Assembly: GCA_964058845.1 (NCBI GenBank)
Contig: CAXKVR010000176.1
Location: 1 to 54,316 of the forward strand
Length of the DNA stretch: 54,316 bases
Reading direction: 5' to 3'
Source of the DNA: Carex sylvatica
Lineage: Eukaryota; Streptophyta; Magnoliopsida; Poales; Cyperaceae
The number at the start of each line of letters is the position of its first letter. Position 1 is the stretch's first letter. This document shows, one piece after another, positions 44,632-54,316 of the stretch. The position numbers and the translations under genes were made by a program. The notes under the pieces are model-generated. The model ran no database searches. It was not told the DNA's origin and saw only the letters and a program-made list of their open reading frames with translations.

Positions 44632-45061
44632 ATATAGCCCACAGTGGTGCCCATCGTTTTTAAGTGAAACTGATTAATATCTCCTATGTTGTCCCCATAA
44701 TATTCTTACCTACATGGACCCATCAAGTAGTCTTAAATGCATTCAAATGAAATTTATAAGGAGCATTTCTTAGTCATTTAAAACCGTTAAAAAATTATGT
44801 GTTCCACTAAAGAATATATTTTAATTACTACTTTACCTCCATACATTTAAATTAGAATAGTGTCAAAACAACGTTCTATATGACTTGTGTTCTGCATGAA
44901 TAAAAAACTATATATGATTAAATGTTTACTTATATATGCCCATAGTTTTTTAGTGAAACTGATTAATGTTTCCTTTATTGTCCCCAATATATTTCTACCT
45001 ACATGGACCCACTATGTATAGTCTTTGGAGAGAATTCAAAGAGAATATATATGGAGCATCG
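44632..45061 (+). repeat. Direct repeat pair (about 130 bp each)
   Basis: 44632-44766 and 44930-45061 share GTGAAACTGATTAAT, CTACATGGACCCA and TAAGGAGCAT / ATGGAGCAT at corresponding positions, about 290 bp apart. It is a local duplication with no coding content. Confidence 0.65.
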
Positions 45062-45064
45062 TAT

Positions 45065-45845
45065 TTTTTTTTTAGTCAATTTTTTGTTGGGGATTGGTCT
45101 CAAAATCGTCAAATGAGTAATTTCTTCGAACACCCTACGGACATACACTAAACTCTAAACCCTAAACCATAAAATATAAGAGAAACACAAAATTTTATGT
45201 GGAAACCCTTTCGAGAGAACCACGAGAGCACAACACAAAATAACCATAACAAGTAGTCTTTCAACAGAAGAAGATAATCAAGCCCATAACACTTTCTTTC
45301 ACACCTTTTTACAATTTCATACACAAATTTATGATATTATCAATTGTATTTAAGGGGATTAAAACAACAGAACAAATTCTAGAAATAATATTATAAGAGA
45401 AGACCTTTTTTTTTAGAGAGAGCAGTTTTTAGCAGCTCAACATAGAGCAGCACACGGTTTGGTTAAAATAAGGGAGACTCAGTGGCGTTTCTTCGAAGAA
45501 AATCCCCTAGCTTCAAGTATTTACAATCGCAAATTCTTCCGATAAATGCAAAATAGGCTTCGGCCCATTCATTTCACTTCACCGTCAACATTTTGTTAAC
45601 CAACCAAAGTAAAGCAGGACCTTATCAGAAAGCCGAAAATCAGAGATAGAGAAAACACGAGAAATTGACCGTTGGCTTAGTTACTCATTATTAAGAGGAG
45701 AAGAATTGAACCAAAAAAATAACAAAATTAATGAAAATGGGGTCCCATAAACATAAAATATATATTTTCCCTTAATTCTATTACAATCATACAATAAATT
45801 GACTAGTAAATTCAAGCCCCGCATGTCACAATTATTAGATAATTT
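45065..45845. other. Intergenic with short telomere-like words
   Basis: CTAAACTCTAAACCCTAAACC (about 45149) is a single short degenerate telomere-like stretch. 45600-45800 is related to 32930-33420. No gene supported. Confidence 0.4.
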
Positions 45846-45849
45846 TTGG

Positions 45850-46155
45850 GAGAAAAATATTGCTAGCTGGAACGGGTGGAATTTTCGGAAATTTCACTGG
45901 AATCAACCATTTCTCCCAAAATTAATTGGAATTCGACCGATTCAGCTGAAATCTTACTGAATTAGGACCGTTCTGGCCGAAATCTGTAGGAAATAGGACC
46001 ATTCCGGCCAAAATTTGACTGAAATCGGCACGTTTCGGCCGAAATTCGATGAAAAATGAAATAGCACGTAACTCGGCCAAGGTTCTGATTGGTACCTTCC
46101 GATTTCATTCTGGATCGGTCGATTCCAGTCCGAAACGGCCGATTTTTGCTTTATG
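45850..46155. repeat. Degenerate GGCCGAAAT repeat cluster, probable decayed hAT (H1-related)
   Basis: About ten variants of GACCGTTCTGGCCGAAATC occur between 45870 and 46150. The right border CCGATTTTTGCTTTATG resembles the H1 terminus CCGATTTTTCCTTCTATG, and the motif matches H1 subterminal repeats. The left terminus and target duplication are not clear. Confidence 0.5.
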
Positions 46156-46408
46156 CCAATATTCAAAATTTGTTAGCTATAAATGATAATTGAGAGAACA
46201 AGTGACCACTCTGATGTTAGATTTGGAAGGTTTGTAATTAAAACAAGCTACCACCATGGTGGATAGAAATTTAGATGAAAGAAAATAAAATGAAAATTCA
46301 AGCATTCCTCATTTGCTTTCAGTGCCACACAATAAAACACACATGCACACACACACAATATTTGCACAAGTAAAATTATTTTGATATCTATATGCACAAG
46401 GTTCTAAC

Positions 46409-46780
46409 CTCCATCTGCTTTCTCTTGTGAGAACCAGAAGCCTCAGATTGCTTTCTTGCCTCTACTTGGACACGTGTAACCTCGTACCGGTACTCGCTGA
46501 GCACAACCTCGGTATCATAAGCGACCTTTTTGAGCTCCTTGAGCCAGTGCTTGACATAGTGGTCCATGATCTCCCTCTCCTCAGCATCAAGCAACGTGGA
46601 CTTGATTCCCTTGAGAGTTACCATCATCAGCCTCTCCATATTCTCCTGGGCAGCAAGAGCACGCCCCCATTCGTAGTTATTAGAATTTGATGAAGAGGAA
46701 GGAGCATGTGCAGAGGTAGTAATAGAGGGGAGCAAATTTGTGGCTAGAGAGAGTAGAGAGGTTATCAAATACCCAGCCAT
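46409..46780 (-). CDS. NLR coiled-coil (Rx-type) first exon, gene truncated
   Basis: Minus-strand ATG at 46780 opens 124 codons: MAGYLITSLLSLATNLLPSI, a Ser/Asn linker, then a helical Rx-N-like domain (residues about 45-110) with LKGIKSTLLDAEEREIMDHY, VKHWLKELKKVAYDTEVVLS and EYRYEVTRVQVEARKQ, ending KRKQME at a GAG/GTTAGA donor. This matches the N-terminus of CC-NB-ARC-LRR immune receptors; the spot equivalent to the EDVID motif reads TEVVLSE. Intact NLRs continue into P-loop, Kinase-2 and GLPL motifs and LRRs. None occurs downstream on this strand as far as 41.5 kb, only repeats. Either a truncated CC-only gene or a pseudogene. Full-length relatives sense pathogen effectors at membranes or in the cytosol. 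Confidence 0.8.
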
Positions 46781-46789
46781 TTTTCTCTG

Positions 46790-47345
46790 TAGATTTTTGT
46801 GGAGAGGCTAGAGGAAAGAATCTTAGATCTGAGTTGTGAAAATGAGAAACGAGAAATGAGTAAAGAGCGGCAATCTGAGGAGGTGGCGTGGTGAAGACCT
46901 TGCAAACTAGTCAATGTTTAATTATTTCACATTTTCTTTTTCTTTTATTTTGTTTCACAAATAGGGATCCGACTCCGCTGCTCTCCAAATAGGTGAACAA
47001 TTGGATTTATAATAACAAGGTCCTGCAGCAGAGTTGGAAGTTTTCTCTCCTATTATTATCAATCAATTTTAAAGGACCACCATATTTTAAATGCATGTCT
47101 TAGTCAAATTAGTTCCTAGAATAAAGGAGCTTACGCAAAACATCTGGAGAAACAAATCTTACTGGACAAAAAGCTATGAATTTACAGCGGTGCGAACATC
47201 ACCTAATTAATTGAAAATAATTCTGCAATTGGCATTCCATTTTCATTCATTTTTAGCATTCAAGAAAAAATAAAAGAAGCACAAGATTCTTTACAGATAT
47301 TGCAGAACAATACAAATTGAGCTATGTTTCTATAATTGATGTTCA
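46790..47345. other. Upstream region of the NLR exon
   Basis: A purine-rich leader on the minus strand (46790-46900) is followed by AT-rich DNA. No further feature recognised. Confidence 0.4.
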
Positions 47346-47356
47346 TATAATTACAT

Positions 47357-47699
47357 GAGCAAAACTAGGGTGTGATGTGCTTACCAAGAGGGTTTGGTGA
47401 GCACAACTCCAAAAGTATATCGAATCGGCTTCATGCTACAAGGTCAAGCGGTGAAAGAAATGATGAAAAATGAATATATAAAAACAACTTAAAAATAATT
47501 TATAAAATATTCATTTTTTGACTACTTGATCTTGTAGCAAATGAATTCAGAACTTCCAAATTTTTACATGTGTAAGCGTCACTCACAAAGTACATGAATT
47601 TCAATAGTTTGGATTTGTCGTTTGAAACCAATCAAATATACTTTTCGAGTTGTGCTCACAAAACCATCTTGATGAACACATCACACCCTAGCTTTGCTC
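47357..47699. mobile_element. Mutator-like MITE (343 bp)
   Basis: Terminal inverted repeats of about 64 bp begin GAGCAAAACTAGGGTGTGAT at the left and, inverted, GAGCAAAGCTAGGGTGTGAT at the right, continuing through GAGCACAACTC and AAAAGTATAT. A perfect 9-bp duplication TAATTACAT flanks it (47348-47356 and 47700-47708), the size made by Mutator-type transposases. It encodes nothing. Confidence 0.9.
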
Positions 47700-47709
47700 T
47701 AATTACATT

Positions 47710-50700
47710 ACAAAATAAACATGCGTAGTTGACATTTTTATCTTTTTATTCATGTTTGAAATTCAGCAAACCAAAAAGGAGCTTTTGAAATACGCCAGTT
47801 AGTGCATCCGTAAAATATAATCGATTACAAATTGGATACGTTTTGTTTGGCATTTATGTTCACTAGTGGACATAAATTCATTATAAAAAAATCAGCCTAT
47901 CAAAATGAGCGCTAGCAATAAATATGAGTTCACAAAACAGTCATTGTCACTTAGCTCCTATTTAACTAAAGATTCGACAACAATTAAAAAACAATCCCGT
48001 CGATAAGGTTTCATCAAGTTGCATGCATTGGTACAATAGCCTAGTATTCATTTATATATGTAGATGCATAGAAATGATACGAATACAGATAATAGTAAAA
48101 CGGATGTCAAAATTTAAAACCAAGTCATCCTTGAACGGATACAAACACAGAGCAGATAATTAACGAATACGTCTACGAAAGAAGTAATTGTCAGATAATT
48201 GAGTTATATAAATTTTGAGGAGGGTTCAAATGCCTCCTTTTTCTATGCCTTCACCCATGCCTCCATTTTTAAAACGTCAGTAACTTACATAGACGTGGAT
48301 GGAGCCTCACTAATCTGAATTGGTTTTCCACCTGTTCAATGAATATGTACAAGCAAAGATACTATAGAGGTTGGTAGAACTGGGGATGAATGTCAAAATA
48401 CCGGGAGGATCATCTTTTCAAGGCAAAAACACTATAAAAAGCTTGAAAAAAATTAAAATTAAAATTTAGCAAGAAAGAAAGGTCCATTTTGCTAATTACT
48501 CAGTTTGTCATATGGAGAGAGCATTGCAACAGAACTTTTACAGAAGAGAACTGCAATCTGATGCAACTTGCTGAAGATGTGGAAACACAATGAAAATATA
48601 GCTTATTGATGACTACATGAAAATAATGGATCAACTTAGAATGGTTATTTAGCAATTTTTATTTTATTTTTGAGTTTTCAAAGTTTTTCTGCAATTTTTT
48701 TTTTTTTTTCATTTTCCTTATGCTCAAATTTTTTAGTAGATTTTTTTTTTCTTATTTAGTTACATATCCTTTGTAACTTCAAAAATGATTAATGAAATAA
48801 GGGCTAGATTCTTTTTCTTTAAAAAAAAAAAACATAATAACTAAAAGTTTAAATCACAAATGTCAAAATAATACCTTTAGATGTAATATATTTTATTTTC
48901 TCTGTGTGCTCATATAAAACAAATATTATTCTTTTTAAAAGAGATTATTTCAGCACAAAGTTAATTAAATAGTACGCATAACTATCTAATTCAAAGGACA
49001 TTTGCGTTAATTGGGACCAAATGAACGATTTGGACTTTGCTAATTTGTGTTCCTAGACTTGCTAGTGTATAAGTATAACTTGGATATTTTCCATGAGAGA
49101 GTGGTACTTTCTCCCACAAGTATGCTGGAGAGAGATGCTCAAGAATTTTCAGAGATTATATCAAAATTATACAAGTCTGGTAAAGGAGGTGCAGGATCTG
49201 TGGAATTAGTTACACTGAAAGAAGAGTTTTGAGTTTTAATTTTTATTCTTTTCTTTTCTTTTTATAAAATAATGAAATTCAACTTTGTTGAATTGCATTT
49301 CAATTTGTAACCTAGTTTTCTTTTGAAACCTATCATCAATAAAATAAATAAGGACTAGATCCTTATTTTTTCTCAAAAAAGAAAACCTTCTCCCACATGT
49401 ACAACAAATAATTGTTTTGCAACAAAGAATCACTCATCACTGACGAGTCTTGTAAAGAGTCTAAACAATTTCTCAAACTAAAGCAAATGATATGAAACTA
49501 TATTTTAAGTTGGTGCAACATTGGGAATCCTACAAGTTTGTTTGCCAACATACCTTCCATAGGTGCTATTCCAAACTAACACTGACACATGGCGAACTGG
49601 CATGAAATATTGCAGTGTTTTAAACATTTAAGTTACATTTGCACAATATTTAAACAATGGATATCAAACCCGTCTAGCATTTTTAGTTCATCTATCTATT
49701 CATGATTTTTATGCCTAGAAAAGAAGAAAAATGCCTTATCAGAATGCCCAAAATATGAGAGAGAGAGAGAGAGAGAGAAAAGCAGAGGGGACCCATATCT
49801 CAAATATGAAAAATTAAAATTTAAAATTATATAATTATATTCCTATTTGTATCTTATTTTCAAATACGGATTTCATATTATCCGCTCGTTTTCACCCATA
49901 AATGGGATGCAGAGATTTATTGGATTCATGAAAAGATTAGGATAAAAAACAAATACAAGAGTTTGTGTTGAACTGTTGATTGAAGAAAACAAAGAAGTTA
50001 TTTTATGAGCTCCTTTCCAAGTCTCAAATATTCCATCTTTAGTTCCTTGTCCATATTTTATGAAGGTACTTGTTTGATGAAAAGGTTATAATTAATTTGC
50101 GGTTGATTGAAATTGGGAAGAATTTTTTTTTTGAAGGATCGATGCTCAATTCAATCAAAATGTCAAACATCGCATCCTTATTTCTTTATTTATTTAGGTT
50201 GAAATTTATTAAAATAATTAAGTTGACCCTTTCGTGGGTAAATTAATTAGGTATATTCAAAGTTTATATGGGTACACTAGGAGTTTATATGGGTTCTATG
50301 AGTAGATAAACGGGTACACAATGATTGATTTAAAAAAATTCATATCGATCTTAATTTACAAAGAGTTAATTAGTATTTTACATCCAAAGGATGTACGACT
50401 TCCATAAAATATATTATTTTTGTTAAAAACATATTTGCAACTTTATATCCTTAACACTCAATTGTACTGGGCCACAATAATTTATCTTAGCATTCAATTA
50501 TTTTATTACTAGCCAGCCAATAGAAATTGTATTCACTACTGGAGTAATTATTATTTTTCTATAATTCAACGTAGTGAAATTATCTAATTATCAGTAATTT
50601 TACTTTTTGAATAACACAAAAGAATATTTCTAGTTTGACTATTAACTTAAGTTAGGTATAATGGATTGCATATTTTATAGTTGGACTATTAACTTAAGTC

Positions 50701-51060
50701 AGAACGCTACGAATAATGGAAAATGAAATATATGGGCTTTACTGGGCTAATATGAAAGATAATTAGTAAATGCTTCTGGGCCCGATTGTCACTAATTGGA
50801 ATGCACCTAGCGGACTTGACCACTTAGCTGTGTGATATAAAGGTTCTGTCACTGACAACACGGTCCATCGAGTGAGGCTTAAAAAAAGACATATATGATT
50901 AATAATTGTACAAAAAATATTTATACTAATTCATATTTTGTGTTAACTTATTTTGTATTAATGCACCTACATCATTTTGTATAAAACTTAGCTTACTTAG
51001 CTCCCCATGTAAATATAAAATGATGAGCAGAAAAGTAAACTCCTTCATTAATTAATTAGT
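47710..51060. other. Intergenic with retroposed 3'-end traces
   Basis: No gene is supported. Two segments end alike: AATGAAATAAGGGCTAGATTC with an A-run (48795-48832) and AAATAAATAAGGACTAGATCC with a short A-run (about 49342-49380). They look like the 3' ends of two retroposed copies of one transcript or LINE. The 61-codon frame at 49047 (ending KGGAGSVELVTLKEEF) lies just before the second. 49590-49800 and 50640-50830 are segmental repeats of 32930-33200 and 32505-32680. Confidence 0.4.
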
Positions 51061-51070
51061 CACTCATAAC

Positions 51071-51754
51071 CATAGAAGGAAAAATTGGCCGAGTCGGACT
51101 GGATTCGAACCTAACCGAGCCGATTTTCGACCGACTTATGCAGATTCCAAGTTTTCATCGAAAAACCAGGTTGAACAGAGTTAAAACTGGTCGAATCAAG
51201 AGATCCAGACCAAGTCTCTCTTAGATGGCCGATTCTACGTTTTTTTTCTTGATCGGTATTTGTATTTTGTAGTTCGAGCAGCAGCCTAGCGTAAAAACTA
51301 AGCAAAGGGAAGGATGAGGGCAGAAGACCATTCTGACAGATGGGTCCACATTAAAAATCCTCCAGGAATGGGCCTGTGTTATTATCATATTGGGCTTAAT
51401 ATTTATCAAGTTTCTTTGTTATCTTAACGTGTCTAACGTCAAAAAATTACTATTTGGTAAATATTTTGTGGTGTCCATGTTTTTTTAATTTGAAATTAAC
51501 TCAATAATAAATTTTAATATTCAAGTTATATTATATTAGTGGATTATTTGAGTGTAGTCATTATCTAAACATATATTGTTAACAAATTATCTCTTTTTAT
51601 CATTTTTTCTATGTTTTTTGTATAAAATAACTTCTGGTAAAAACACCTGAGTTTCCAATCTTTTAAGCCGATTTTTACCTATTCACCCGATTCCAATTCT
51701 ACAGTCAACTAATCGATTCCTATTATGATTCCGATTCCGATTTTTCCTTCTATG
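51071..51754. mobile_element. Non-autonomous hAT element, family H1, copy 2
   Basis: The element is 684 bp. Left end CATAGAAGGAAAAATTGG, right end (inverted) CATAGAAGGAAAAATCGG. Flanking 8-mers CTCATAAC (51063-51070) and CTCATAAT (51755-51762) match at 7 of 8. Its ends and size agree with copy 1 at 11922. The subterminal regions carry GAGCCGATTTTCGACCGAC-like motifs. No transposase. Confidence 0.87.
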
Positions 51755-52118
51755 CTCATAATTTCCCTTCCATTGGAGTACTGAGGAGCATCTTTGTATG
51801 AATCCGTATCCGAATCCTCATAAATTGTTATTGGTGGGGCCTCCTCTTCAGCCTCACCTTCATGAATCTAACAATAAATTAATTAAATCAACAATAACCT
51901 GCCATTAAATCCTAAATTCAGATGATTCTTAACGAGCCCCACTACTTCAAGCGTATAAAATAAAAGTAAATTATCTAAAAGAAAAAAAAAATCAAAGACT
52001 GATCATAAGCATGTAAATTTTGCAACTCGATGCGGAGAGGCGGAGAATGGATAGGTCGGATGCGGAGACTGGAAATTGGGACTTTGGGACGGGACCTAAA
52101 ACCCTTTAATACCTGGAA

Positions 52119-52292
52119 TTCGGATCCCCTAGAGTAAATTTTTGAGTTTCGATCTGGACCGTTTGATCTACTTCAGCACAAATATTAAAGGAGACATGTG
52201 CATTCCACCTCGGACGGGATTGACTTGAATTATGATCAAACGGTCCGGATTTTAAATCAAAATTTGGGTTACTTTAGGAGATTTGAATCCAT
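52119..52292. repeat. Short foldback element
   Basis: GGATCCCCTAGAGTAAATTT and GATCTGGACCGTTTGATC pair with GATCAAACGGTCCGGATTTT and GGGTTACTTTAGGAGATTTG further right, an imperfect inverted repeat of roughly 60 bp per arm around a 50-bp centre. No convincing target duplication was found. Confidence 0.6.
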
Positions 52293-52944
52293 CTAAAATC
52301 TGAATTCAACGGCCACTATAATAACTCGTTAATGAACCAATTGCTACAATTACGAATTCTTACAACGTAAGTTAACAGAATATTTCTGATTAGATGTAAA
52401 CCGTCCATGCATAATCCGCACGAATATTAAAAGAGCCGGATTCTTACCTAACGGTGCTGATGTGAACATAATTATTTGTCGTGCGAACCATTTAATTAAG
52501 ATGCAAATTTTTTGTGGAAACTGTACTCAAGTAATTGTTTGTATAGATGAACGAATTAGTAGAAAAAAAAAGTATTAATTAATTTGATTAGTTGGGTTGG
52601 GTGCACCAATGGTCCGTCCAGCTGACCCGCATCTGCTTTGTATCATTTAGTTTACAATACGTCAAACATGGAGATAAACACTGAAAGATGGTTCAACCAA
52701 ATTTACTTCTTACAGAAAAAACATAGGCCAATCCCTAGCCACCCTATCTGAATTCTGAAGGAAAGAAATGTCTTCAGTAAACTATTCAAACAAATTAAAA
52801 TCACGATCGTTGTCAAACTATGGAAGAACCTGACTTGTACATGCAACGCCAAATTGAAAAAATTAATGCACCATAACTAACAACAAGCGCAACTGGTGCC
52901 GTTGTTTGCTTGTTCCACGGAAGCAACACCGATCACTCGTGAAA

Positions 52945-53477
52945 TTCGATGAAAATGGACCAACACGGGATTATTCACAGTAGCATCGGCATATCGTATT
53001 TTGCACGAAACAGGTATTCAATCAACATATCACAAAGTGTTGTGGAAACTAAAAGTGCCGATGAAGGTCAAAATATTCCTGTGGCTGATGATATCGAACA
53101 GTATCCTCACTCAAGAAACATTAACAAACAGGGGATGTGCGCTAACAACAGGATGTGCGCTTTGCAACAATTGTGTATTAGAAACAAGGGATCACCTTAT
53201 GGCAATATGTGCATATTCGAGGAGATTCTGGACTGGTTTAGGGGCACAACTGAACCTGCCAGCAGTGATGAATAATGATCCTATTGAGGGATGGTGGGAG
53301 GGAAGAAAGAGACTAACGGGTCAAGGAAAAATGCGCTGGGATGTTGCATGGGCGGCAGGCTCATGGGCTATCTGGAAGGAGAGAAACAGGAGAATTTTTG
53401 CACAAAAAAGGATGGTGGAGTACATCCTTATAAATGCGGCAGCCATGGATGTACATAACTGGACCCTGTTCCTATAA
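52945..53477 (+). pseudogene. LINE ORF2 C-terminus (zf-RVT region)
   Basis: The frame through 53001 reads GLFTVASAYRILHETG, then WKLKVPMKVKIFLWLMISN, GCALCNN, ETRDHL and a Trp-rich tail (GSWAIWKERNRRIF), ending TAA at 53475-53477. This is the Cys/His reverse-transcriptase zinc-binding region found at the end of plant LINE ORF2 proteins. The reverse transcriptase and endonuclease are missing through 5' truncation. A stop lies just upstream (about 52950), so it cannot be expressed as an enzyme. Confidence 0.88.
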
Positions 53478-53488
53478 CCAAATAGTGA

Positions 53489-53508
53489 GGGGGGGGGGGG
53501 GGGGGGGG
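53489..53508 (+). repeat. G20 homopolymer in LINE 3' region
   Basis: Twenty G directly after the ORF2 stop, followed by CGGCATTT. It is the third long G run in the window. Confidence 0.9.
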
Positions 53509-53808
53509 CGGCATTTACAGAGCTTATTTCACTAAGTAACAGTAGTGGATGATAATTAAGTAAATATTTGTAAATATTTCTCTGAATTAGAAACTGTAAC
53601 CTTGTCACTTGACGATGGTTGCGGAAATGTAATACTTATTTTATATAATGAAAATTTCTCAGCGGCCTAGCCCGCTGACCATCAAAAAAAAAAAAACTAA
53701 CAACAAGCGTGCTGAAAAGTTGCATTGACCCCAGGTAAACGGAAGAGATAATAGCTGAATCGTATCCATATGTATTTTTAATTAATTGCAATAATTACCT
53801 TGGAAACT

Positions 53809-53818
53809 CTATATATAG
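53809..53818 (+). promoter_or_regulatory. TATA box of the secreted-peptide gene
   Basis: CTATATATAG lies 65 bp before the ATG at 53883, giving a leader of about 35-40 nt. Confidence 0.6.
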
Positions 53819-53882
53819 GAATGAATCCATGGAGGGTACAAGCTGCATCATAAAACAAGGCAGGATAAAATAAATTCCCAAA

Positions 53883-54316
53883 ATGTCAACAGCAAAAGCT
53901 ATCCCAGTTCTCTGCATTCTCTTCCTATTTTTCACTAGCTCTTTCGTATTGCCTTGTACCGAGGCTGCTCGAATCCTGGAAGAGAGCAAGGCTGGTTGTA
54001 AGTAATCTCTCTCTCTCTCTCTGTCTTTCTTGTTTAAATGCTGTTGTATTATTTTTTCTAAAGGAAGTATTCAGACTTTAATTTACGTGATAATTCAATG
54101 AAAGTTGAACCAGTATGTACAAGAAAAAGAGTTTGATAGAGTTATGTGTCTTTTAAATGATGGTAAGTAGAAATTTCTAGTAATAGATAAAGTGACAAAG
54201 ATTTCTTCTGTATTTCTTTCATTAGTCAATTTTCAATTGGAAATCAACTTAGTCATCTCTTCATTTTCAGCAATTCGTGCAGGGACATTAAATCCAAATA
54301 TTCGACCAGGCAGGTC
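53883..54316 (+). CDS. Small secreted peptide precursor, partial at right edge
   Basis: Exon 1 is 53883-53997, ending at a strong donor (T/GTAAGT). Exon 2 starts at 54271 after TTCATTTTCAG and runs off the window. Exon 1 encodes MSTAKAIPVLCILFLFFTSS then FVLPCTEAARILEESKAG, a typical signal peptide with a hydrophobic core (residues 7-24) and probable cleavage near TEA/A. Exon 2 continues SIRAGTLNPNIRPGR. If exon 1 were not spliced, a stop follows within four codons. The signal peptide, Lys/Glu spacer and Pro/Gly/Arg-rich start of the mature part suggest a secreted signalling or Cys-rich peptide. I cannot assign a family because the diagnostic C-terminus lies outside the window. Confidence 0.7.

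Larger units (their letters stand above)
52890..53694 (+). mobile_element. 5'-truncated LINE insertion with 15-bp target duplication
   Basis: The element contains the very end of a LINE ORF2, a 3' untranslated region and a terminal A-run (53684-53694). AACTAACAACAAGCG occurs immediately before (52875-52889) and after it (53695-53709), a perfect 15-bp target duplication. Together these are the hallmarks of target-primed reverse transcription. Only about 805 bp was copied. Confidence 0.93.

Noticed and set aside
45145..45175. Telomere-like CCCTAAA words
   Set aside because: Only about three degenerate units; not an interstitial telomere array.
52949..53275. 108-codon frame overlapping the LINE ORF2
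   Set aside because: The zf-RVT homology is in the other frame; this one is a shadow.
1..54316. CRISPR arrays, bacterial operons, ribosome binding sites, rRNA or tRNA genes
   Set aside because: The window is plant nuclear DNA; tandem repeats have no spacer structure and no complete tRNA or rRNA sequence was seen. The only tRNA-like boxes belong to the SINE candidate.

Overview
The window is nuclear DNA of a flowering plant. It is AT-rich, its genes are split by GT-AG introns, and it contains a chalcone-synthase-superfamily gene with the family's single intron inside a Cys codon, a 19-exon plant long-chain acyl-CoA synthetase, a coiled-coil NLR exon and many plant transposon families (Ty1/copia, CACTA, hAT, Mutator-like, LINE, SINE). 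The sequence alone does not let me name the species.

Layout. 1-1.7 kb: satellite-like tandem repeats, a (CGGGT)n-type GC-rich island and a G20 run. 1.7-9 kb: decayed retrotransposon pieces on the minus strand (two Met-tRNA primer binding sites with LTR and gag remains), a spacerless 2 x 96 bp palindrome, a foldback element and a G38 run. 9.5-10.9 kb: an intact type III polyketide synthase gene whose catalytic His position encodes Gln. 11-16.6 kb: two hAT elements with 8-bp target duplications, a 1.1 kb tandem array with a 414-bp higher-order period, and a Ty3/gypsy scrap. 18.2-24.4 kb: the acyl-CoA synthetase, complete in 19 exons except for a nonsense codon at codon 12. 26.9-31.5 kb: two copies of a roughly 0.55 kb repeat, one split by a CACTA element, so the other copy shows the empty site. 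34 kb: a small CACTA element. 35.6-40.3 kb: a complete Ty1/copia element with LTRs that read as identical, a perfect 5-bp target duplication and one open polyprotein. 40.4-41.5 kb: the C-terminal half of a broken NSUN-type RNA cytosine methyltransferase on the minus strand. 46.4-46.8 kb: a lone NLR coiled-coil exon on the minus strand. 47-53.7 kb: a Mutator-like MITE, a second member of the first hAT family and a 5'-truncated LINE. 53.9 kb to the end: the start of a gene for a small secreted peptide that runs off the window.

How the genes might work together. A type III polyketide synthase extends CoA-linked starters and an acyl-CoA synthetase makes them. They lie 7 kb apart on the same strand, so a shared pathway is conceivable. 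The nonsense codon and the missing catalytic His argue for caution. The most unusual items are the His-to-Gln synthase, the single nonsense codon in an otherwise perfect LACS, the spacerless palindrome, and the set of insertions whose age and mechanism can be read from their target-site duplications.
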